Shown in pieces: positions 25,547 through 37,250 of a stretch of 64,000 nucleotides of DNA; position 1 is the first letter of the stretch; every line of letters begins with the position of its first letter. Location: positions 8,442,681 to 8,506,680 of the forward strand of contig NC_049901.1 of NCBI RefSeq assembly GCF_001411555.2, in the 5' to 3' direction. Origin of the DNA: Juglans regia. Lineage: Eukaryota > Streptophyta > Magnoliopsida > Fagales > Juglandaceae. A model generated the notes under the pieces. That model was not told the origin of the DNA. It saw only the letters and a program-made list of their open reading frames with translations, and ran no database searches. The position numbers were made by a program, and so were the translations under genes.

Positions 25547-25860
25547 TGTTAACAGTAGCGTATGTAAGGCATAAAACAGAGCAATATGCGAAGGTTAGAG
25601 AAGAACTGGAATGGCTCAAAGTTTCCTTTCTCTTTATTTTCCATACTCTAATTTTACATAGGAGCTGGACTACTTATAGAATTCTTACATGAGTCAATAA
25701 CCGAGAAAAAATATTTAATTCAATACAATGATAATGCCAACTCAGAGTAACAAACTCTAACAAACTATAACAGAATTGGTTTATGGACTTTCACGTGGAG
25801 CTGTGATTGTTTTGGAGGGATGAGCTTCCGTAGAAGTGTGAGCTTCCTGCATCTTCAACG
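25547..25860 (-). repeat. 3' LTR of the deleted copia element
   Basis: Plus-strand reading starts TGTTAACAGTAGCG and ends CATCTTCAACG. The last base is changed from the expected A. Confidence 0.9.
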
Positions 25861-26217
25861 GCCCCCCGCAAGATGGAGAGTAGATGTTAATTACTCCCAT
25901 CTTGAGTAGCAATCGATTAAATGTGGGAGAGTGTAATGGTTTGGTGAGCAAATCTGCTATTTGAGCCAAAGATGATACATGGGCAGTGATAATCTGTCCA
26001 GAGTTGATCTTATCGCGAACGAGATGACAATCGAGTTCTATGTGTTTTGTTCGTTCGTGAAATACGGGGTTGGCTGCGATGTGAATTGCAGCTGAGTTGT
26101 CACAGTATAAAGTTGCAGGCTGTGAAATATGTATGTTCAAGTCATGGAGTAAATATCTCAGCCATGTGAGCTCGCATGCAACTGATGCCATGGCCCTATA
26201 CTCAGATTCTGCCGATG
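25781..26217 (-). pseudogene. Copia RNase H C-terminal fragment
   Basis: Continues the RT frame on the far side of the solo LTR: SSAESEYRAMASVACELTWL, then ATLYCDNSAAIHIAANPVFH, HIELDCHLVRDKI and LTKPL. These are RNase H landmarks of Ty1/copia polyproteins. The split falls between KKQTTVSR and SSAESE. Confidence 0.88.
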
Positions 26218-28779
26218 AACGATGTAACAGCCCGCTAGAAATTCATTGGTGGAATTTCTATTGACTTTAGGAATCTCGTAAAAACTCCATAAGTTTTTAT
26301 GAATCGACCAATCGCATATGTTTTAATCTATCAACATAGTTAGTGTTATCACTCACTATGGTGCTAGAAATATGAGTTTTATTTATTTGAGATGGTTAGA
26401 AGTGTCAGAATGCATTATGGTCCACGCCATTAGACTCAGTGGATTATTTAGAATTTTATGGCGCAATATCCTATTTTCATAATTCTGGACGAAACGTCTG
26501 TTGAAAATTGTGAAATTATTTTTAGGGGCACTTCGAGATTGAATTTCGGTAAAAGATTTTCACTGTAGGTTAATATGAATATTTAGGAATTTTTAGTACT
26601 AAGTTTATGATTCACTTTTTCGAAGTGAATAGTAACCTCATAAGCGCACCAATTGCAGTGTTTCGAAATCACAGTGTGGAATGTCCAAATTGGATTAGAG
26701 AAGTTTTATTTGGACACTTGGCAATATCTTAGCCACACTTAGTGAATAATATTAGACACTTGGCACCATGAGGAATGTTTGTTGGATTTGAAGGAATCAA
26801 GGTGTGAGATCATGCCACTTAAGCAAAACCTTGTTTCATCTGCTCAACCAAATTGTGCCAGACCAAAGAGGTTTTCAATCCTAGTGAAACCCTAAATGGT
26901 GGGAATCCAATTGAAAGCCCAAAAGCTTTGTTGAAATCGAAACCCTAAACGGTTTCCCCAAAACCCTAAAGTTGGCCTCTAAACCCTTTCTAATCCGATT
27001 TCTAGCATTGTGTTTAATCACTTGATTAAATCACTTCCACATGCTATTAATCCTTCAAATTTGTGTTAGAACATCATTATCCAACCTTTTTAACCTTGAA
27101 AAATTGATTGGACCAAGTGATATTGGATTTGGGCTTGATAGCAACCCAAACCCTCTTTAAACCCCAAATTTTAGGCCCATTCGGTTTAGGCCCACTAAGG
27201 CCCACGAATTTGGTCACCATAGGATTGCTTCATGGCTAAGTTTTGTACCCCCACTTGGCTGGCCAGATCTGTACAAGAAGGTCCTAGAAGGTTCTAGAAA
27301 GACAAAGCAAAAGGGCCACCTCACTCTTTCACTCTCACACTCCACCTTGAGAAAAGATCTTGGTCTGATTTTTATGAGAAGAAAAGGCCAACACTCAACC
27401 ATTCATTCAGTCCTATCACTTTACATAGCTTGTGTAAGAAGCTCTTCAGTCCACTTCCCACGAAAAGCAGCTCTCCTTTACACTTTTCCTTCATAGAACA
27501 CAAAAGACACTCTCGGACAGTTTTTCGTACCTCTTTTGAATGCCTGTTTCGAAGCTTTTGTAAGTGTTTCCTCGCAACGTTTCCTTCATGAAAGTTGTTT
27601 ATTTTGGAGTCTAGTTTACGTGGATATCTTATTTGTTCCATTTGGAGATCATTTGATTGGTAAAAAGTTGTTTAGACCCCAGAAAGGTCATTCTGGGCGA
27701 TAAACTGGAGAGTGTGTTATATTTTGGAGTTTTTGACCAAGCTAATGAATAGATCTTGGTCCGAAATTTTTATGGAGTACTGTTAACATGTGTATATGAT
27801 TATTGGTTGAGGATTTGTTGCATGATTAAAAGTTTTGGTGAAATATTTTCTTAGGTCTAGAAACTTAGAAACTGGAAGAGGAAAAACAGTTTCTGTTTTG
27901 AGAAAGTTTAAATCTTTTATGGTTTAATCTTATTCCAATGGCTTTGATATTTTTATTGGAAGATCCTAAGCATCTTATATACATGTTAGAATGTTATTTT
28001 GAAGATATTTGAAGTTAGTTTCGAACATATGAAATTTTATGCAAGGAGATATTCGGTTAGGCCAAAGTGATGATGTTCTTGGCTAAATTTATGTTTTGGT
28101 TGATGTTTACCCATGTGATCTTGAGTTTGAAGCTTGGATCTGTTTTATGACACATTTTTTGAATCATGTGATGTTTTGGTTTGAAGATCACTTCTTTATA
28201 AGTCATGGATCAAGAGGTTGATCAAAACAAGTTAGAAACAAAATTCTGTTTTGAACTTAGAAGAGAAACCAAAAAGTTCAAGTATGGTTTTAGTGATTTT
28301 GATGACTTTTGTTCATGATTCAAAACATGATTATTCTTAAGAATATGTTATGAGTGTAGTAGAAGAAAAATTTTGGTTTAATCATGAGTTTTGAGATTTG
28401 AAAGAATTACAACAAAAAGCAAAGGAAATAGCCTTGTAAGTTTCGGCCATATAGAGTTTTGATGGTTGTGTTTAGTTTTAAATTTTTTTTGATATTTGAG
28501 CTTAGGATAAAATTTACATAAGGTATGTAAATTTTGGTGATTTTTGGAGTTAGGATGCAAAATCCTTAAGTTAGGGGTAAAATGGTCATTTTTCCACATG
28601 TAGAGGGTAAAATGGTAATTTTACTCTAAGTTGATATTTTTCTATATTCCTAATTGTTAGTGATTAAGTTCTAATTTTTAGAAATCACTACTTTCAGTTT
28701 CCCGTGATCGCACTTGAGTTTTGTCTCGAAGCGCGAAGATCGAGGTAAGTTAGCTTTTAACTTACTATCAATTTAATGT

Positions 28780-30090
28780 GTATGTGTGATAAGTAAGAGA
28801 ACTAAATTGTATGTATGCATATTATCATATGTGCCATGCCAAGTCATTACATATTTATCTGTTACATGGAATTTATTCTGTCATGAATTATTCATCTGTT
28901 ACACAAGATATTCTGTCACGTATTGCTATACATGCTATACATTGCAAATATGTCATGTTAAGTTAAGTATGCCATCTGTTACATGTATTTCTTGTCATGT
29001 AATATTCATTGTCACATGTTACGCCATGTTAAGAAATGTTGTCTGTTATATGGTATGCCATGTTACGAAATGTTGCATGTTACATGTATGACATGTTATG
29101 AAATGTTCTCTGTTACATTTATGTCTCGAAGTATGTCATGCATGTCGTCCTACGTTCATGTCACGTTATGTTACGTCAAGATTTCTATCTTTTATGTCAC
29201 GTTCATGTTACGTCACGTTACGAAATGTCATGTCTGCCAGTTAAGTCATTCATGTCAATCACGACCCTAAGCGCTAGGATGGGGTAATATCCTAGTGGAA
29301 CTCCTTTGTTCACGCTGGAGTGTCTAAATAGGTGTGAAATTCCCTGGGTTGACGAAGTACAGTCAACAGGTTGCGAATGGGGCCTAATTAGCTGGTCACC
29401 GGAGCGCGCCAGGCACTAACGCCGATGGTGCCACACATTATGTTACGTGTGTCCACAGCAAGTGTGGCACAAACAGATAAGTCATGGGGCCACAACAACT
29501 GTGGAGCATGAAGTATGGGGCCACAACAACTGTGGAGCATACACTACGTGAGACACAGCAATTGTGACACGTAGAATACGTGGGGCCACAACAACTGTGG
29601 AGTACGTATTAACGCACTCACAGCTGGTATAGACACCTGTGATGTGATGCGGTAATCGGCAGGAACACACGGCTCAAGGGGACCTGTGTAGCACCCATAT
29701 AGTCACGTTAATGATTAAGTTTATTGAATAAGATTCCAAGTTCAAGTCATGTTTCACGTTATGTTACGTTCAAGTTTACGTTCACGCAATCATGGTAATC
29801 CCATGAGACAAGAATATGTTTCAAGTTCATGTTATGTTATATTCACGTTCACGTTATGTTCCAAGTTCATGTTATGTTATGTTCACGTTTACGTTATGTT
29901 CCAAGTTCACATTTATGTTATGTCATGCTCAAGTTCAAGTTCAAATTATGCATGTTCATGTTTATGCTATGTTTCAAGTCCATGTTATGTTTCAAGTCCC
30001 GTTCATGCTAAGCTTCAGTTTCAGTTTAAGTTATGCCAGTTATGTTATGTTGTATGTCAAGTTATGCCATGATTACTTATGATTTGATTT
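28780..30090. repeat. Degenerate ATGTTACG-type low-complexity tract
   Basis: Dozens of loosely repeated words such as CATGTTATG, GTTACGTTC and TTCATGTTATG occur in two blocks (about 28790-29260 and 29740-30080). They open reading frames rich in Cys, Tyr, Val and Phe that are not genes. Part of the solo LTR. Confidence 0.7.
29455..29640. repeat. Short tandem repeat GGGCCACAACAACTGTGGAG
   Basis: A unit of about 35-65 bp around CACAACAACTGTGGAG is repeated roughly four times with related CACAGCAAxTGTG variants. Each unit carries a small palindrome (CCACA...TGTGG). It lies between the two blocks of the low-complexity tract. Confidence 0.55.
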
Positions 30091-30630
30091 TGCATTCATG
30101 CTTTTACTGCCATGCATGCATCATTAACCTGTGTGGAAGTTTCCTGTTAACTTGCTGAGATTTGTAATCAAATCTCACTGTGGTAGTCCCAACTACCATT
30201 CCCCCCGAATGGTAGATTTTGCTACAGGATCTGAAGGAGAACTGGGAATCGACCAACTGGAAACGGTTGACTAAGCGATGGTGTGACGTAGATGGTAGTA
30301 CATCAGTTACCTCAGATTACTACTTATATTTGTGGAGTTCAATCTCCAGCACTCTTTTGATCACAACCATATGGACTATTATTGTGATCTCAGTTGTTTA
30401 GTATGTCATTATGTATGAAGTATGTTTTAAGTATTTGGGATATTTCGGTTTGGTGCATAGTATTGCTAAAAAGAAAAATTATCCGCTGCGAATATTGCAT
30501 AATGCTAGATGCATGTTAGGAATATTGCATCTTATATGTCATGAACGAGGGCAGGTAACCTTGTGTTGCATGTCTCGACGCTTCAAATGTCCGTCCGATC
30601 CCAAGCGGAATTTGGGGGCGTCACAAACGA

Positions 30631-31700
30631 GATACAGTTGTTTGCTTTTTGGATTTCCAGCAGATGAGTGAGCTTCCAATGAAGACGCAAAAGCCAGTTG
30701 TAGAGCGACGGGTGTCTGGACAATTTCCCCAATTAGCATCCGAGTAAGCCACAAGATTGAAGGTAGAAGCTGTTGGAAAAAATAGACCTTGACCTGGTGT
30801 GCCTTTGAGATATCGAAGGACTTTAATGACAGCATTGTAATGAGGAAGCCGTGGGGTCTCCATGAATTGGCTAAGCAAGTGAACACTGTAGCTTAAATCT
30901 GGTCTTGTGTTTGTGAGGTAGAGCAATTTTCCCACTAGCTTCCGATACAAGGTGGGGTCATGAAAAAGTTCTCCTTCATCTTTGCTTATTTTGAGGTTGG
31001 GTTCCATGGGCAGAGGGGATGGCTTTGAAGCTAGTAATCCGACTTCAGATAATATATCCAAAGCGAATTTACGTTGGCAAAGCTGAATGCCTTTGTTGGA
31101 GCGTGCGATTTCCATACCAAGAAAGTACTTAAGTGGTCCGAGAGTCTTAATCTTGAATTTGGATTCCAGAAAACTTTTGACAGCAGTACATGAGATAGTA
31201 TCTGAGCTCATTAAGATAATGTCATCGACATAGATGAGCAATGCAACAAATGAGCTTCCTGTGTTCTTGGTAAATAAGCTGTAATCAGCTTTCGATTGAA
31301 TGAATCCATATTCAGCAAGTGTTGAGGACAGCTTGGTGTTCCATTGCCTGGAAGCTTGGCGAAGACCATAAAGACTCTTTTGAAGACGACAAACCTTGTT
31401 GGACTTGGCAGCATGGTGACCAAGGGGAATTTTCATATAAATCTCTTCGTTAAGTTCACCATACAAGAAGGCGTTGTTGACGTCTAATTGTTGAAGTTCC
31501 CATCCTTTGATAGCGGCAACAGCAAGGATGCAATGGATGGAAGTAAGCTTGGCAACCGGAGAGAAGGTGTCATGGAAGTCTATCCCTTCGCGTTGAGTAA
31601 AGCCTTTGGCAACCAAACGAGCTTTAGCTCTTTCAATAGTTCCATCGGCATGAAATTTATATTTATAAACCCATTTGCAATCAATTGGCTTCTGCGTATT
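30631..31700 (-). pseudogene. Copia reverse transcriptase, interrupted
   Basis: An open frame of about 350 codons reading KWVYKYKFHADGTIERAKAR, then VAKGFTQREGIDFHDTFSPV, LDVNNAFLYGEL, LYGLRQASRQW and the catalytic YVDD in LLIYVDDIILMSSD. It ends with the RT-RNase H connection segment GSSLICWKSKKQTTVSR, where the solo LTR cuts the gene. Without an upstream start, protease or integrase it is a fragment. The frame has no internal stops, so the decay is structural, not by point mutation. Confidence 0.88.
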
Positions 31701-31713
31701 TCATATTGTTACA

Positions 31714-32027
31714 TGTTAACAGTAGCGTATGTAAGGCATAAAACAGAGCAATATGCGAAGGTTAGAGAAGAACTGGAATGGCTCAAAGTTTCCTTTCTCT
31801 TTATTTTCCATACTCTAATTTTACATAGGAGCTGGACTACTTATAGAATTCTTACATGAGTCAATAACCGAGAAAAAATATTTAATTCAATACAATGATA
31901 ATGCCAACTCAGAGTAACAAACTCTAACAAACTATAACAGAATTGGTTTATGGACTTTCACGTGGAGCTGTGATTGTTTTGGAGGGATGAGCTTCCGTAG
32001 AAGTGTGAGCTTCCTGCATCTTCAACA
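31714..32027 (-). repeat. 5' LTR of the deleted copia element
   Basis: Same 314-bp sequence, ending CTTCAACA and followed by a C run and a poly-A tract. Confidence 0.9.
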
Positions 32028-32970
32028 CCCCCCCAAAAAAAAAAAAAAAAAAGAATAAAATAAGATAGATATTCTAGACCAAAAAGAAGATAAGACGATA
32101 AGGAGACACCAGCCAGGTTTTTCTAGTTTCATATAATATCCTACGGTTCTACCAACATCTCTCCCAAAAACAAAAGAAGCAAAAGTATGAGGGGAAAAGA
32201 GTCAGTTGGATGACAAAGCAACAAATTAACCAACAGTGCCCACCACTCGCTCGGTTAGAGCATTTTCAGAACACTGCATTGGAGTTGTAGCCTTAGTTAG
32301 CCAAGGGCCCCCAAACGTTTCTGGTTCCAAAATGCAGACCTCAAATTCTTCTACTGTGAGCGTCCGATGCAGCTCATTGGAACCAAATTGTGATTTTCAA
32401 CCTGAAGGCCAACTTCTTGATCAACCAGAGATGAAATAACTTGATTCAATGGCTTATGAACTTGATCAATTAAACAGAAATTGCATAAAGGCATAGAAAA
32501 GCTCCAGAAAAAATTAATCATGCAATTACATTAAGGAGATATGCTCCAGAAAGAATAAATCACCCGATTAAATTAAGCTTCATAACACTGAAAATAAGAT
32601 TTTAGTTAGCCTTATGTTAAAGTGGAAGAGATCTAGCACAATATCGTCCAGATGCTTCAAATAACCTACTAAAAAAAGGATGATCTCAAAGACGATGCAT
32701 GTCACAGCACAATGTAGTCAAACTTTACTGTCAACTACTCATACAATACTTGCCAATTGAGTTAGTGGGTAAAGAAACTGGCTACATGTCATGATGCATG
32801 CTTCTAGTGTTGCAAGCCAACCCAGATTAAAATCAAACAGAAGTAGTAAACTCTGTCATTCGAACATAGTCAACCCGCCTGAAAACAATATAACATGGCT
32901 ACATTGCGCTCTAACCACAAAATCATCAACCCAAATTAACAACGACTTTGGGTTTAGATGTAGGGAAAAC

Positions 32971-33300
32971 CTATAATAAGAAACCAGCTCGAGCGAGGCC
33001 CCGGAGATACCATCCATGACGCCACCATGCTTGTGTTCGGCAGAAGAACTGGACTCTCTGCTGCCCTCTTCTTGAACTCTGACAAGTGAAAACGTAGAGT
33101 TAGAGAATATTAGCGGCGGTGACGACAATATTGGGTATCGGGCCGATGTCCTAGAGCTGGGGCCAGTCGGACTCGAGGTCCTCGGTATGGATAGAAGGGA
33201 TTCGAGGGACGAAGTCGGCGCCGGAGTGGGCTATGAAGCCCGACGCACTATTATCGATCCCTGTAGGCCACTGCATCATCTTGTAGGCCGCGAAGCTCAT
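32971..33300 (-). pseudogene. CPSF160 pseudogene, first exon
   Basis: Reads MSFAAYKMMQWPTGIDNSAS from 33300, then the segments SGADFVPRIP and, after a one-base shift, VRVQEEGSRES and GGVMDGISGASLELVSYYR. These are the N-terminal landmarks of plant CPSF160. Two in-frame stops (near 33150 and 33096) precede the shift. It ends at a plausible GT donor at 32970. The start codon and promoter-side sequence persist, so transcription cannot be excluded, but only about 49 residues could be made before the first stop. Confidence 0.8.
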
Positions 33301-33982
33301 CTCCATCTTCACTGTTTGTAGAGAGGGGAGGGGGTTGAACGACGAAGTAGAAGACGTGGAGGAGAAGGATGTAGAGTGATTTTGTCGTCTTTTTTTTTTT
33401 TTTTTTAATAATATTAGATATAGGCTATAGCGATGGATTGGATAAGTATTTCATATTGTTTTTTAAAAAAATTAGTGAAATCTATCGCTATTTTTTATAT
33501 AAATTTCATATATTTCCTATTTATTTATATTTAAAAAAATGATTACTCTACTTTATAAGACCAAATGTAAGAAATGATTTATATAAATGCTAAATAATAA
33601 ATTTTGTGCAAAATTTTAAAAGAAAATTGATCCTATCTTTAAAAAATATTAAAAAAAACATTTTTTATTAGTAAGATTCACTTTTTTTTTTAAAAAAAAA
33701 TCTTATAAAACATTTTATCAATTTATAACTTTACCAAACATTACTATGCAAATATATATAAATTTCTTTCAAGAGGAGCAGAAGTTAGAAACTGACGTAA
33801 CACCATCAAAAAAAAAAAAAAATAGAAACTGACGTAACGGACGGGCCAGGCTCGTCAATGGTTCCCACTAATATTGTACTTTCCTAAAAAATAAAAACTA
33901 TTTTTGTTTGTTACAAAAATTCGTATAAGATACTTTGACCATTGTGATTGTTTTTTATATAAAGATATTTAGATTGAGACGT

Positions 33983-34184
33983 GGTTTGGATTCTGAAATA
34001 TTTTTAACTATTTTATTTTATTATTATAAATTTTATAACTTTTTACATAAAATATAATCAATAATTCAATTTTTTTAAATCATAAAATAATAAAATTATT
34101 ATTAAAAAATATCATTCTAACAATATTTTATTCAATTTTTAACTTTCATATTAATTCATCTCATCTCAATTTATTATCCAAACC
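33983..34184. repeat. GATGAG-type MITE, complete copy
   Basis: Ends GGTTTGGATTCTGA and TTATTATCCAAACC form inverted repeats. The core has TTCATCTCATCTC and TCTAACAATATTTTATTCAA. About 200 bp. Confidence 0.65.
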
Positions 34185-34188
34185 TAAT

Positions 34189-34340
34189 CTTGTTTGGATA
34201 GAGAAACAATCTCGTCTCGTCTCGTCTCGTCTTATCATTATAACTTTTTTAAATTCGTACACAAAATATAATAAATAATTCAATTTTTTTAAATTTTAAA
34301 ACAATAATAAAATTAAAAATAATATTTTAATTAGGAAGGA
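34189..34340. repeat. GATGAG-type MITE, truncated copy
   Basis: Starts CTTGTTTGGATAGAG with CTCGTCTCGTCTCGTC and follows the family core up to AATAATATTTTAATTAGG. The opposite end is missing. Confidence 0.5.
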
Positions 34341-34683
34341 TATTTGAATCCTCTTGCTTACTAGCCCACGGTTAGAAGGCAGGCTCAGCCTACCAATTTG
34401 ACCTACAAGGCTTATGGCCTAAGGGCCCACGAGAGCATGATATCAATAAGAGAACAACACTACTTACAAGAAGATAACACCCCTAGATGAAGGCAGTTAT
34501 CCTGATATAGATAATTCATGTAAACCAGAGCTGTTATCCCCTTCTCCTTTTTGGAAGGGATAGCTAGAGATAAACGCATGAGACTAATGGTTATCAACTC
34601 CTTTGACACATCCTTGCACCTCTATAAATGGTTTATGAAGGTAACAAATACTCCATTGAACTTATTAAGATATTTTACATTGT

Positions 34684-34878
34684 CTTGTTTGTTTTCATAA
34701 CTCTTTACAATTCATCTTATCTAATCATTATAATTTTTTCAAATTCTCACACAAAATAAAATAAACAATTCTACTTTTTCAAATCTCAAAACAAAAATAA
34801 TATTAAAAAATATATATTATAACAATATTTTATTCAACTTTTAACTTTAATTTTATCTCATATGCGAAAACAAACAAG
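34684..34878. repeat. GATGAG-type MITE with perfect 13-bp TIR
   Basis: CTTGTTTGTTTTC (34684-34696) and GAAAACAAACAAG (34866-34878) are exact inverted complements enclosing the usual AT-rich core. Confidence 0.75.
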
Positions 34879-34973
34879 ACTTGAGACTAATTTTCTAACT
34901 TAAGCATTAGAGCTTATCCCGGGCATCCAGTGCCACCGAGTTATTTATTACAGGTCATTCGAGTGGTTGGTGG

Positions 34974-35525
34974 TAGGGGTGTCAATATGTGATACGACCC
35001 ATTAACCCAACACGAATACGACACGATAAAAGCGGGTTAGAGTTTACCTTTAACGGGTTCGGGTCAAAACGGGTTGACCCGTTAAGACATGATAACTTAA
35101 CGGGTTGATAACGGGTCAACCCGTTATGACCCGTTAAGAAAGTTAAAATTACAATTATACCCTTATACCTAAAAAATAAAATTGTTGGGATTTTAATTTT
35201 GATATTTTTATTGTTTAGATTGTAATTTTAGACTTGTAGTTAGTTTTATATTTTTTATAAATATTGTGATTTTAACATTTATATAAAATTATGCTAAACT
35301 TAACTAGATTAAAGAGGTTAATTTTAGGTTTATTTCAATCCATTTACATAAATAGGTCAAAACGGGTTGACACGACACGACCCGTTATGTTAATGGGTCG
35401 TGTTAGGGTTTGAGATTTTGACACGATAAGCTTAATGGATCGGGTTAGGGTTGACCTATATAATATAATATACATGTCTTGACACGACATGAACATGACC
35501 CATTAACACGATTTGACACCCCTAC
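34974..35525. mobile_element. hAT-like non-autonomous element
   Basis: Begins TAGGGGTGTCAA and ends TTGACACCCCTA, a 12-bp perfect TIR. It is flanked by TTGGTGG on both sides (34967-34973 and 35526-35532), close to an 8-bp hAT duplication. The arms are packed with AACGGGTT/GACCCGTT words, which form many short inverted repeats. No protein. Confidence 0.75.
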
Positions 35526-35827
35526 TTGGTGGTGTGAAACACGTCTTTTACTCGAACAATATTTTATTCAGTTCATTTAAAACTATTTAATCTCATTCTA
35601 TCTCATCTCACTATTCAAACTAGCCAAAAACTCATTATAATCTTAAAAAAATTAAAACGTCAATATTTTTTTATATAGTTCATTTATAAAGTTTTCGTGT
35701 CAACAATATGTTATATGTATAAAAAATATACTTTTTAAATAAATTTTCTCTTTTTTTATTAAAAGAGGAATGATGCTCTCATACTTGATGTTCTTAATTA
35801 AACCGATTGCTTTGACACTTGTTTTGA

Positions 35828-35995
35828 GAGATAGTACGAGATGAATGGTAATTAAAGTAAAAAAGTTAAATAAAATATTATTATAATATATTTTTTAATA
35901 TTATTTTTATTTTAAAATTTGAAAAAGTTGAATTGTTTATTTTATTTTATATAGAGATTTGAAAAAATTATAATAATGAGATGAAATGTTTTTAA
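35828..35995. repeat. GATGAG-type MITE fragment, reverse orientation
   Basis: Runs ACGAGATGAATGG ... GAAAAAGTTGAATTG ... AATGAGATGAAATG, the complement of the family core. Ends are degraded. Confidence 0.45.
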
Positions 35996-37250
35996 AATTT
36001 TCAAAATTTTGGGTTTTAGTTTTGAAAGCAAACCAGATAAGCTGAATCTAATATCCAAATACTCAACTCTCAAATTACTAAACTCGTCTCAACTCAAAAT
36101 TTCTTTATACGTGAAATCTATAACTTTTTTTAATTAAATATTTATTTACACACAAAATCTACAACCTTTTTTAACTTTCTATAAGTTTATTTTTAAAATT
36201 TAAATACATTTAAATTCATCTTAAATAGATCCTATAAAACTTATTCTATCATTTTAATTTATTATTATTTATAAAAAAAACTTAACTAAATTCAATTCTA
36301 ACTCATAAAATAACTTCTCTTTTTTTAGTGGAATTATAACTTTAGGAGCAATAATGAGATTGGGTGGTTGGCGACAAGAGTTTCAGATCTCCTCCACACT
36401 CATGTAGAAACGACAAAGGTCATGGTCAAAGTTCAAACTTGAAACTGCTTACGGAATTACAATCCCCGTAGTTCTCCATTTACATTAGGATTTCCACTCC
36501 TCAGTAGAGTCGGCGAAAGAGCCTAGGGGCTGTGAGTAATACCGCCTGTTGTATCATCTTCCTTTAAATTAAAAAATAAAAATAAAATTCACCAAATAAT
36601 TTTTATACCCTTATCACATCAATATCTTATCATATCAACATTATCAATAGAGGAATTTCATCTTTATATCTTTAGCATTTAATAAATTTAAAATTGTAAA
36701 TTGTAAATTGTAAATTCTCAATTTGCTTACGGCTTAAAAGATGTAACATTTATATTATTAATGTGACAATATTTAAGATATAAGGTTTAAATTCAATTCA
36801 ACAATGTAGAATGTGTGTCCTCTTCTTTAGCTTAGAAATATAATTTTTTTAATAATAAAATATTGTCCTAATCATAAAATTTTGAAACAATAATTTAAAT
36901 ATATGAGAAAAACCGATAGATAATATCGAAAATCTAAACGAACACCCTTGGTGCTACAGGAAAGTTTTTATAATAAATTGAAAAACCCATAGGTATTAAC
37001 AAAACTTACGAGAGTGTAGTTATATTATGTTTCTAATCTACATGCTACAAGAAAAACATATTTTTGGGTCTAAAGTTTTTCCATCCAAGCTTAAATCAAT
37101 GAAAAAATGTATCATTTGCGGCGATTTGTAAGTGGTCGCTATATTTCGTCGCAAACAGTTCCAAAACACGATTCAAATAGTGCTTAATTCTTTTGCGGCC
37201 AAATTTTAAATTTTTGCGACTATGTTTTTATCACCACAAAAATACATGAT

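Larger units (their letters stand above)
26223..30625. mobile_element. 4.4-kb solo LTR, probably Ty3/gypsy
   Basis: An insertion with ends TGTAACAGCCCGC and GGGGGCGTCACA, flanked on both sides by AACGA (26218-26222 and 30626-30630). That is a perfect 5-bp duplication, and removing the insertion restores a continuous copia frame. The opening bases do not recur near the end, so there is no second LTR, primer site or pol gene. The simplest reading is a solo LTR left by recombination. Its great length and the TGTAACA start resemble LTRs of long-LTR gypsy lineages (Tekay- or Tat-type), which is inference. Much of the right half is low-complexity. Confidence 0.7.
25547..32027 (-). mobile_element. 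Internally deleted Ty1/copia retrotransposon, carrying a nested element
   Basis: LTRs at 25547-25860 and 31714-32027 (314 bp each) appear identical except the terminal base (G against A). Both outer flanks are CCCCC (25542-25546 and 32028-32032), compatible with a 5-bp duplication although they lie in C runs. On the minus strand the internal part holds only the reverse transcriptase/RNase H end of pol. The 5' LTR joins almost directly to the start of RT, so gag, protease and integrase are missing, as is a clear primer-binding site. A GCGGGGGGCC purine tract precedes the 3' LTR. A 4.4-kb solo LTR (26223-30625) splits RT from RNase H. The element sits between exons of the CPSF160 pseudogene. 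Identical LTRs imply a recent insertion. Confidence 0.88.
19536..33300 (-). pseudogene. Degraded CPSF160 (CPSF subunit 1) gene copy
   Basis: Exon-like blocks in collinear order match plant CPSF160, the large subunit of the mRNA 3'-end cleavage and polyadenylation factor. Blocks from the 5' end: 32971-33300 (N-terminus), ~32241-32463, ~25363-25497, ~24950-25132, ~24430-24603, ~20860-20943, 20181-20455 and 19536-19669 (C-terminus). Splice sites survive at several blocks, so this is a duplicated genomic copy, not a processed one. Only about 500 bp separate the first two blocks, so most exons of a normally ~1450-aa protein are missing. Lesions include two stops and a frameshift in the first block, a frameshift near 32370, a frameshift near 25110, in-frame stops near 24440 and 20895, and a 4-bp insertion in the last block. 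Two retrotransposons and a MITE lie between blocks. It cannot encode the full protein. Confidence 0.85.
33301..37042. other. Repeat-rich gene-free stretch
   Basis: Holds poly-T and AT-rich DNA, several GATGAG-type MITEs and a hAT-like element (listed separately). Two unassigned segments (about 34345-34660 and 36340-36560) have higher complexity, no open frame and no recognised family. Confidence 0.5.

Noticed and set aside
28786..30082. Cys/Tyr/Val-rich frames of 60-107 codons
   Set aside because: They come from the low-complexity ATGTTACG tract inside the solo LTR, and their phases are interchangeable.
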